This document shows positions 13,265-18,513 of a stretch of DNA of 18,513 bases, one piece after another (positions within the stretch are counted from its first letter, which is position 1; each line of letters opens with the position of its first letter). The DNA lies in the NCBI GenBank assembly GCA_029259935.1, contig JAJDEH010000006.1:1-18513 (forward strand), written 5' to 3'. This DNA comes from Planctomycetota bacterium (lineage in GTDB: Bacteria; Planctomycetota; Planctomycetia; Pirellulales; Pirellulaceae). A program made the position numbers and the translations under genes. The notes beneath the pieces were generated by a model, which saw only the letters and a program-made list of their open reading frames with translations, was not told where the DNA came from and did no database searches.

Positions 13265-14200
13265 AGAATCGCTTGCCCGTGGTCCAATAATTGGGGGCTA
13301 CCTCACAACTCAGAACGCGAGGAGAGAAAGGACAATCGCCACGAAAAGCACAAAGATTCACGAAAAAAGACGGCGAAGTCTGGTGAGTTTTCGTGCTTCT
13401 TGTGGCAAGTTCCAGAATCCCTCGGTATGTCAAATGAAACCACTCCACCTGCAAATACAACTCAGCTTCGACACCGGCCGCTCGCACGTCACCAAGCTTG
13501 TCGCGCCATCCAAACGGTGATGCGAGTCCGCTCAAACCAAAGCGTGCAGGGTTGCGTTGAATGTTGTAGAATGAGGGAAGGAGCAGGTGACGGGCCGGCG
13601 TTAGAGGGGCAGATTTCAGAACAACCTCGCTGTTGACCCGTTTTCAATCGTTCTCAAGGTTTCACTGCTTGCCGGGCAAGCAGGCGGCGCACGTTGGATA
13701 CCGCGCGCGGGCACACGCATTCACGCGCCTACCCAGTTTGAAACGCTTGCAGAAATGGCAAACCTATTGGCAACAATTCACCATGTTGGGAGCGACGCCG
13801 CGTCGCGTTAACTCCTTCCCGAGTCTACTTTTTGGGGCATGACCATGAAGAACAAGACGAACCGTGTTGGCAATCGCTTGTATGTTACACTCCGTGAGTT
13901 GCCCCGCTTTGCGGGAATGACCGGCGTGTACTCCTCCGAACTGAAAGGCAGGCGCATGGGACTGAGCGATGGGACGCTATGTCTGGATGATTGCATCGTC
14001 CGAACCACCGGCGGCTCGCGCCGTCCAAGACCCTCACTAGCTCCCCCTTGGCAAGAAGGAGAACCGGAGGGCTGCAACCAACGCCAACCTCAACTAGATT
14101 GACACCTATGCACGACAACACTGCCGCCTTCGTTGTTTCCGTTACCACTGCCGCCCAAACGTCCACCGCGCGCAGTTGCCGGCCGCTTTTGGAGAACACC

Positions 14201-15751
14201 ATGAGAAGGAAATTATTCATCCTAGCCTGCTGGTTGGTGCTGGCGACGTTCGCCGCACCCAAAGACATTTCGGCTGCGCCCAGTAAGACGCAACGGCCTA
14301 ACATCGTGATCATCCTCGCCGATGACATGGGCTATGGCGATGTCACCATCCTCAACCGCGACAGCAGAATCCCCACGCCCAACCTGGACCGGCTGGCAAG
14401 AGAAAGCCTGATCTTCACCGACGCCCACTGCTCGGGATCGTACTGCGTCCCCTCCCGCTACGGCCTGTTGACCGGCCGGTATATGTGGCGCACCCGGCTG
14501 GGGTCGGGCGGCAACCTGGCCAATTTTGCCGGCACCCTAATCGAGCCGGGCCGAAAGACGCTCGCGGATCTGCTCCAGGAGGCCGGTTACTTTACCGGAC
14601 TGGTCGGCAAGTGGCACCAGGGAATCGATTGGAAGCTGCGCGATGAAAGCGCGCGGGAGGCTATCCGCGTTCATCCCAACTACCAGGATTTCCGAAACAT
14701 CGACTTCGCCTCACCCGCCCTGAAAGGGCCCAAGGACTACGGCTTCGACTACTCCTTCGGCACGGCCGGATCGGCGGAGATGAACCCTTGCACCTTCATC
14801 GAAAACAACCGGGCCACGACCATTCCCATCCTTTCGTCGCGGGAAGCCAAGCAAACGTACGGCCAGTGGTATGGCCGGGACGACAACATCATTGCCGAAG
14901 GCTACACGATGGACCGCCTCGTGCCGACGCTGTCGAACAAGGCGTGCGAGTTCGTCGAGACGGCAACCCGCACTCGGCCCGATCAGCCGTTCTTCCTCTA
15001 TTACGCGATGACGACACCGCATAACCCGATCGTCCCCGACCAGGAATTCGTCGGGACCAGCCGCGCCGGGGCGTACGGAGATTTCGTCGTCGAACTCGAC
15101 CACCATGTCGGCAAGATTCTGCGCAAAATTTCCGATCTTGGAATCGAAAGGAACACGATTGTCATCTTCACCAGCGACAACGGGCCGGTCAATCGCACCA
15201 AGGGGTATCGGGCCAGGTGGGTCCGGGGCGAAACGGCCATTTACGGTCACGACAGCAACGGGCCTTTCCAAGGCTGGAAGGCGGGCCTGCTGGAAGGCGG
15301 ACACCGCGTGCCGTTCTTCGTCCGCTGGCCCGAAAAAATCAAACCGGGCGGGAGCTGTCCAACGACGATCGTGTTCAATGATGTCATCCCGACCCTGGCG
15401 GAGATGTTGAACATCAAATTAGACAACCAGACCGCCGAAGACGGCCAAAGTTTTTTCCGGGCGCTGACAGGAGAAGCGCGCCCCGAGTCCTTTCACGAAG
15501 CGATCGTACACAATCACAGCAATGGCACCTTCGCCATCCGCAAGGGTGCTTTCAAGCTGACGGTCAACGGGCCAAAAACCACGGCGCAGCTCTTGGATGA
15601 CGCCACCCCCGTGTCCTTGGTGCTTCACGACCTGGGCAAAGACATCGAAGAGACCACCGACATATCCCGCAACCATCCGGCCGTGGTGAAGGAGATGCAT
15701 GCCTTGCTGAAAAAATATGTGCGACAGGGCAGAAGCAACGGCAGGCGATGA
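14201..15751 (+). CDS. Secreted sulfatase (type I, formylglycine-dependent)
   Basis: A complete sulfatase of 516 residues. A signal peptide spans about 1-26 (MRRK, then LFILACWLVLATFAA). The mature part starts with RPNIVIILADDMGYGD (32-47), where D41 and D42 bind the metal. The signature C82-V-P-S-R86, followed by YGLLTGRY, carries the cysteine converted to formylglycine. Active-site basic residues lie in GKWHQG (136-141), TTPHNPI (271-277) and the K of WKAGLLEGGHRVP (359-371). D326 and N327 in FTSDNGPV complete the metal site. ATG 14201 is chosen because GGAG lies 6 nt before it and it gives a proper signal peptide. The frame is open to 13991, but the added part is repeat-like. Activation needs a formylglycine-generating enzyme encoded elsewhere. 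It is a different sulfatase subfamily from the one at the window start. The substrate, probably a sulfated polysaccharide, is not determinable. Confidence 0.95.
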   Translation: MRRKLFILACWLVLATFAAPKDISAAPSKTQRPNIVIILADDMGYGDVTILNRDSRIPTPNLDRLARESLIFTDAHCSGSYCVPSRYGLLTGRYMWRTRLGSGGNLANFAGTLIEPGRKTLADLLQEAGYFTGLVGKWHQGIDWKLRDESAREAIRVHPNYQDFRNIDFASPALKGPKDYGFDYSFGTAGSAEMNPCTFIENNRATTIPILSSREAKQTYGQWYGRDDNIIAEGYTMDRLVPTLSNKACEFVETATRTRPDQPFFLYYAMTTPHNPIVPDQEFVGTSRAGAYGDFVVELDHHVGKILRKISDLGIERNTIVIFTSDNGPVNRTKGYRARWVRGETAIYGHDSNGPFQGWKAGLLEGGHRVPFFVRWPEKIKPGGSCPTTIVFNDVIPTLAEMLNIKLDNQTAEDGQSFFRALTGEARPESFHEAIVHNHSNGTFAIRKGAFKLTVNGPKTTAQLLDDATPVSLVLHDLGKDIEETTDISRNHPAVVKEMHALLKKYVRQGRSNGRR

Positions 15752-16010
15752 TCCCGCGTGCATGGCGCCGTAAAAAGTTTCGGACTGCCCGAGAGTCTCG
15801 AATTCGCGTCATACCCCCAAAATGAGTCCCGCGATCATTTTTCCGGCCTTGCCTCGCGATATTCCGTGATTGACGACGTATTTACTAAACGTTTCGACGA
15901 CAGTCCGCGTTTACCTCTATACATCGTCACAATGTCGGATTCGATTGTGCTTTCAGGAGATATTGGTGGGACGGCCTGAAGAGTGCCCAAACTCGCGGGA
16001 AGGCGACCTA

Positions 16011-16517
16011 ATGGAACTCGTTGGCGACAACGAGGCGACGATGATTCGCACCATTTGGCGCATTCTGAAATGTCCGGAGGACACGGAAGACGCCTACCAG
16101 GAAGTGCTTGCTACCGCGTGGAAGAAGCGGGGGACGATCCTGCGGCATGCCAATCCACGTGCCTTGCTGCTGAGGATCTGCGCGAATGCCGCCTATGACT
16201 CGATTCGTCGACATCCCCGATCGCATTCTTCCATCGCGGAGATAGAAATTGTCGAATCGGCGCCCAGGCCTGACGAACATGCGACGGCACGCGAATTGGG
16301 CGAGAATCTTTGGGAGGCCGTCGGAGAGTTGCCGCGCCGCCAAGCGATCGCTGTGTGCATGAGAATCCTGAACGACTGTCGTTTTGCAGAAATTGCCGGG
16401 GCCTTGCAATGCGCCGAAGCAACGGCACGGCAACATTATTTCCAGGGTCGCCAACGCCTGGGTGAACAGTTGCGTCGCCGCTGCCCTGAACTACTTTTCG
16501 AGGAGACAGAGAAATGA
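16011..16517 (+). CDS. ECF-type RNA polymerase sigma factor
   Basis: A sigma-70 family protein of 168 residues. Region 2 covers about 1-70, with TIWRILKCPEDTEDAYQEVLATAWKK (14-39), the core-binding and -10 recognition part, and PRALLLRICANAAYDSIRR (49-67). Region 4 covers about 96-152, with VGELPRRQAIAVCMRILNDCRFAEIAGALQCAEATARQHYFQGRQRL as the -35 helix-turn-helix. The ATG at 16011 has GGAAGG 7 nt upstream. GTG 15966, behind AGGAG, would add 15 residues and is a real alternative, while the frame up to TTG 15870 is not supported. The stop overlaps the next start (ATGA), so it is coupled to the membrane protein that probably controls it. Planctomycetes carry many ECF factors, and the stimulus cannot be read here. 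Confidence 0.88.
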   Translation: MELVGDNEATMIRTIWRILKCPEDTEDAYQEVLATAWKKRGTILRHANPRALLLRICANAAYDSIRRHPRSHSSIAEIEIVESAPRPDEHATARELGENLWEAVGELPRRQAIAVCMRILNDCRFAEIAGALQCAEATARQHYFQGRQRLGEQLRRRCPELLFEETEK

Positions 16518-18088
16518 GTTTTGAAAATCAAGTAGAAGAACTGATGCGTGAGGCTTCGTTGAAACCTGTTCCTCCAGAACTCAGCCGGCGACTTGAGAGG
16601 CAGACCGAGACGTTTTTCACTGGAAAGATAGTTCCAAACAGAGGTCGTCAATGGAGAAGGGTTGTGCTGTCATTAGTCACTGCTGCAGCCGCCTGCGTCG
16701 CGCTCATGTTTATTACGGGGCTTGGAACGGAATCGTCATGGGCCAGTGAGCTACAGCAGATTTCCGCAGCACTTAAGAACCGAAAATGGATTCACATTCG
16801 ATCGTTGTCCGGCGATGCGGAACGGTTTTCGATGTGGCGTGATGCAATGGGTGAAGTGGTGGCCTATAGCGGAACGGACGGCGTCTACTTCTCGAACAAA
16901 AACACCGGCCGGTATCAAGAATACGATTCGGTAAAGAATTTGATTTACGACAAGCCGATATTCGCTGCTGATGATACTGCGAGCGAACTGTCAGCAATGG
17001 TGGGTAGCCTAATAGCCGCGATGGCGGACGGCCGGGAGCAGGTCATTATTCTCAACGAAACAGTCAGCATCGATCGACGGCCCGATCTGCGCAAGAAGGC
17101 AGGGAAAATGTGGATTGAAGCAGTTTTGGATATCAACGGTGGTCAATGGTCTCTGCTGATTGATCCTGAGACACATTTGCCTCGATTTTGGCAGATATCA
17201 CGGGGCGACAATTCGGGCAATCTTCGGGAACTCGTTTTCGAGTATCCCTCATCGGGCCCCACGGACCTCACGAAATTGCCGGGGGTTCAACGTGATGCAC
17301 GCGTGGTTATCCGCGATTTTCCAAAGTCACTCGACGACCTGCGCAATCAAATCCAAGCGGCCACTGACTCGATCGAGCCGTACGTCGCGGTAGTGACTCA
17401 GGACGACACCGCCAGTTTGGTTTGGCGAACACGAACGCAGTCACGAATTGAAACCCGTAGGGCCAATAGTCCCGAGCAACGATTAAGTCTCAAACAATCC
17501 AATAAGAGTTTCAATGGGTGGGTGGCGTCCGTTCGTCAGCTTCCGTTGACCTGGTTGAGTGTATTTAACGAGATCGACGCGTTTTATTCCAAAGTGGATC
17601 CCGAAACGGAAAACTTTGTTCGTCCCAATCGGGCGCAATCGGTGATGCGAAACGGCGTCCTGGTAACGGGTGGTCTGTGGCATCCCGAAACGGCGGCGCG
17701 ACCCGACTTGACGATGTTCCTGAACAAACGGGCACGCGACTATCGAGCCAGCGTCCAAAACCCATCAGCAACCGACGCCCCGGCACCGTTGTTGTTAGAG
17801 TTCTGGCACGTTGAGCCAGAAAAGAACGAAGAGAACGCATGGGACTTTCGTCGCTATTGGATCGACCCCGAACGCGGTTATCTCACGATGCGATTCGACG
17901 AGGGCAATGTCCATGAGGGCAATGAAAGTGTCACTCGTGTCACGGTTGTGAAGCAAGTGGCGCAGTCCCCTCGCGGTCATTGGTATCCGACCGTTCTCCA
18001 GTCAACGTATAAAGGAAAAACACGAACGTTTCGCTACTCGCTTGGCTTTGACACATCAATTGACGCCACTCTCTTCGCAACACCTTGA
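16514..18088 (+). CDS. Membrane-anchored ECF partner, probable anti-sigma factor with a large extracytoplasmic domain
   Basis: A 524-residue protein. Residues 1-47 form a cytoplasmic helical segment (FENQVEELMREASLKPVPPELSRRLERQ) in the position of an anti-sigma domain. One membrane helix at about 49-68 follows, then about 450 residues outside the cytoplasm. The outer part contains repeated beta-rich units, for example WRDAMGEVVAYSGTDGVYFSNKNTG, WSLLIDPETHLPRFWQISRG and FRRYWIDPERGYLTMRFDEG. These resemble the LolA/LppX-like folds often present in planctomycete ECF-linked proteins. No zinc HxxxCxxC anti-sigma motif is present. The start overlaps the sigma gene stop by 4 nt. That arrangement makes a sigma-controlling membrane sensor the best guess, but the anti-sigma function is inferred from position and layout only. 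Confidence 0.78.
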   Translation: MSFENQVEELMREASLKPVPPELSRRLERQTETFFTGKIVPNRGRQWRRVVLSLVTAAAACVALMFITGLGTESSWASELQQISAALKNRKWIHIRSLSGDAERFSMWRDAMGEVVAYSGTDGVYFSNKNTGRYQEYDSVKNLIYDKPIFAADDTASELSAMVGSLIAAMADGREQVIILNETVSIDRRPDLRKKAGKMWIEAVLDINGGQWSLLIDPETHLPRFWQISRGDNSGNLRELVFEYPSSGPTDLTKLPGVQRDARVVIRDFPKSLDDLRNQIQAATDSIEPYVAVVTQDDTASLVWRTRTQSRIETRRANSPEQRLSLKQSNKSFNGWVASVRQLPLTWLSVFNEIDAFYSKVDPETENFVRPNRAQSVMRNGVLVTGGLWHPETAARPDLTMFLNKRARDYRASVQNPSATDAPAPLLLEFWHVEPEKNEENAWDFRRYWIDPERGYLTMRFDEGNVHEGNESVTRVTVVKQVAQSPRGHWYPTVLQSTYKGKTRTFRYSLGFDTSIDATLFATP

Positions 18089-18103
18089 CACCACTCTCGC
18101 TGC

Positions 18104-18122
18104 GGCCGAGTGCGATTCGGCC
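18104..18122. terminator. Short hairpin after the ECF operon
   Basis: GGCCGA (18104-18109) pairs with TCGGCC (18117-18122) around a 7-nt loop, 15 nt after the stop of the membrane protein and directly before repeat copy B. No T-run follows, so it is a weak or factor-dependent terminator at best. Confidence 0.35.
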
Positions 18123-18372
18123 TGGTAATGGGCTATGCGGATTGGACCGCCCGCTGGGCCGATTAACGTCCCAACACCCGAAGCGAACGATTCGATTACT
18201 TCTATCTATCTATCTATCTATCTAAGAATCGCTCGCCCGTGGTCCAACAATTGGGGGCTACCTCACAACTCAGAACGCGAGGAGAGAATGGACAATCGCC
18301 ACGAAAAGCAAAAAGAATCACGAAACAAGACGGCGAGGATTTTTTGTGTATTTTCGTGTTCTTTGTGGCAAT
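18123..18372. repeat. Dispersed repeat, copy B
   Basis: The uninterrupted copy of the element at 12982-13408: the 21-bp block (18123-18143), ACCGCCC and GGGCCG, TAACGTCCCAACACCCGAAG from 18164, (TCTA)6 at 18201-18224, the CTCACAACTCAGAACGCGAG block, and a terminal imperfect hairpin ending TTTTCGTGTTCTTTGTGGC at 18371. The copies are direct repeats about 5 kb apart. Similar hairpins ending in TTCGTGTTCTTTGTGGC are, as I recall, frequent in intergenic DNA of planctomycetes and some other phyla. Confidence 0.85.
18201..18224. repeat. TCTA microsatellite, 6 units
   Basis: Six perfect TCTA units in repeat copy B, against three in copy A. It probably varies by slippage. Confidence 0.92.
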
Positions 18373-18408
18373 ATGAGGTGGCGCCGAATTGCCGGACACT
18401 CCAAGTGC

Positions 18409-18429
18409 TTAGTTTAGCCGCTAAACTAA
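18409..18429. promoter_or_regulatory. Perfect 9-bp stem with 3-nt loop between the IS end and orfA
   Basis: TTAGTTTAG (18409-18417), CCG, CTAAACTAA (18421-18429) form a perfect palindrome. The ribosome binding site follows 5 nt later. It could be a repressor site of the IS promoter, or a structure limiting transposase expression from read-through transcripts. Confidence 0.5.
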
Positions 18430-18447
18430 TTGCAAAGGAGTGTAACA

Positions 18448-18513
18448 ATGACTCGGAAGTCTACTCGAAAGAAGCGTCGTTCGAAGCGGCGAGAGTACAG
18501 TGATGAACTGAAG
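18448..18513 (+). CDS. IS3-family-like transposase OrfA, N-terminal 22 codons only
   Basis: ATG 18448 follows AAGGAG (18435-18440) with a 7-nt spacer. The frame begins MTRKSTRKKRRSKRREYSDE, then LK, and runs off the window. A very basic start leading into YSDELK corresponds to the opening of the helix-turn-helix of IS3-family OrfA proteins (typically ...YSxEFKxEAVxL). The protein is about 80-110 residues in that family, so the gene is cut by the window edge and not necessarily broken. OrfA binds the IS ends, and frameshifting into OrfB usually makes the active transposase. Confidence 0.7.
   Translation, partial: MTRKSTRKKRRSKRREYSDELK

Larger units (their letters stand above)
12982..13408. 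repeat. Dispersed repeat, copy A (interrupted by about 190 bp)
   Basis: The 21 bp at 12982-13002 (TGGTAATGGGCTATGCGGAT plus T) are identical to 18123-18143. After an extra block, homology resumes at about 13198 (ACCGCCC, GGGCCG) and is very strong from 13221 (TAACGTCCCAACACCCGAAG) through (TCTA)3 at 13253-13264, GAATCGCTTGCCCGTGGTCC and CTCACAACTCAGAACGCGAG. It ends in an imperfect hairpin with GCCACGAAAAGCACAAAG on the left and TTTTCGTGCTTCTTGTGGC on the right. Copy B lacks the extra block. Confidence 0.85.
12859..14200. other. Gene-poor 1.3-kb region made of repeats and relics
   Basis: No supported coding gene lies here. Contents: the first copy of a dispersed repeat (12982-13002 and 13213-13408) that returns at 18123-18372; a 7-codon gene-start relic with a strong ribosome binding site (13161-13197); and perfect hairpins TGCTTGCC-G-GGCAAGCA (13666-13682) and CCCGC-TTT-GCGGG (13903-13915). 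Frames such as 13247-13636, 13633-13842 and 13839-14102 run through these repeats and have no protein-like composition. The last 100 nt before 14201 are the leader of the sulfatase gene. Confidence 0.6.
18390..18513 (+). mobile_element. Left end of an IS3-like insertion sequence (truncated by the window)
   Basis: TGCCGGACACTCC at 18390 is a plausible terminal inverted repeat: it begins with TG and contains the CCGGACACT block known from IS3-family ends. It is followed by a perfect hairpin (18409-18429), a ribosome binding site and the first codons of a transposase OrfA. The right end lies beyond the window, so the exact boundary and any target duplication cannot be checked. Confidence 0.6.

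Noticed and set aside
13247..13636. 129-codon frame in the repeat region
   Set aside because: It is the translation of the dispersed repeat itself. The related frame in copy B (18135-18503) diverges after the hairpin, so no conserved protein is indicated.
1..18513. CRISPR array, prophage or classical defence genes
   Set aside because: No regularly spaced direct repeats, no phage structural genes and no Cas, restriction or toxin-antitoxin signature were recognised on either strand.

Overview
The window looks like a chromosomal segment of a planctomycete, most likely from the Pirellulales. The evidence is two secreted sulfatases with the C-x-P-S-R formylglycine signature, a secreted PQQ-type beta-propeller protein with the W-x-Q-F-R-G-P start, a small membrane protein with the FSLRSVLAL-type motif, an ECF sigma factor overlapping a long membrane-anchored partner, many short hairpin repeats in the spacers, and genes that all lie on the + strand. 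There is no rRNA, tRNA or CRISPR array that I can support.

Layout. (1) 1-1137 is the 3' part of a sulfatase whose catalytic cysteine is the first codon of the window. A spacer with three tri-loop hairpins follows. (2) 1299-5825 is a tight gene run: a PQQ-like propeller protein, then tupA-tupB-tupC (tungstate ABC importer), then a ThiF/MoeB-type adenylyltransferase. The run is consistent with tungstate or molybdate uptake next to a cofactor or sulfur-carrier activation step. The ATPase lacks the usual H-loop histidine. (3) 6117-8925 is a three-gene module: an NrtR-type regulator with a Nudix fold whose Nudix box has lost its catalytic glutamates, a membrane-anchored pseudokinase, and a von Willebrand factor A (VWA) protein with an intact MIDAS. 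A 28-bp interrupted palindrome lies directly upstream and is a good operator candidate. This is the most interesting functional unit. (4) 9179-10233 is a six-helix membrane protein overlapping a small winged-helix regulator, preceded by another 28-bp palindrome.

(5) 10321-12345 looks like a small integron-type cassette array without an integrase. Three unrelated small ORFs each end at or just before a sequence sharing TAAC-N7/8-TGNACNNGAGC. The first of these folds as a complete attC site of about 91 bp with R boxes that match the consensus exactly. The other two have lost the right-hand box. (6) 12613-12858 encodes a small lipoprotein, followed by about 1.3 kb of gene-poor DNA with repeats and a 7-codon gene-start relic. 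(7) 14201-18088 holds a complete secreted sulfatase, then an ECF sigma factor and its membrane-anchored partner with a long extracytoplasmic region. (8) 18123-18372 is a second copy of the repeat at 12982-13408. Directly after it, an IS3-like element begins: putative terminal repeat, a 21-bp perfect hairpin, a strong ribosome binding site and the first 22 codons of OrfA, cut off by the window end.

The first 10 kb read as stable chromosome. From about 10.3 kb onward the window becomes a plastic region of cassettes, repeats, a gene relic and an insertion sequence.
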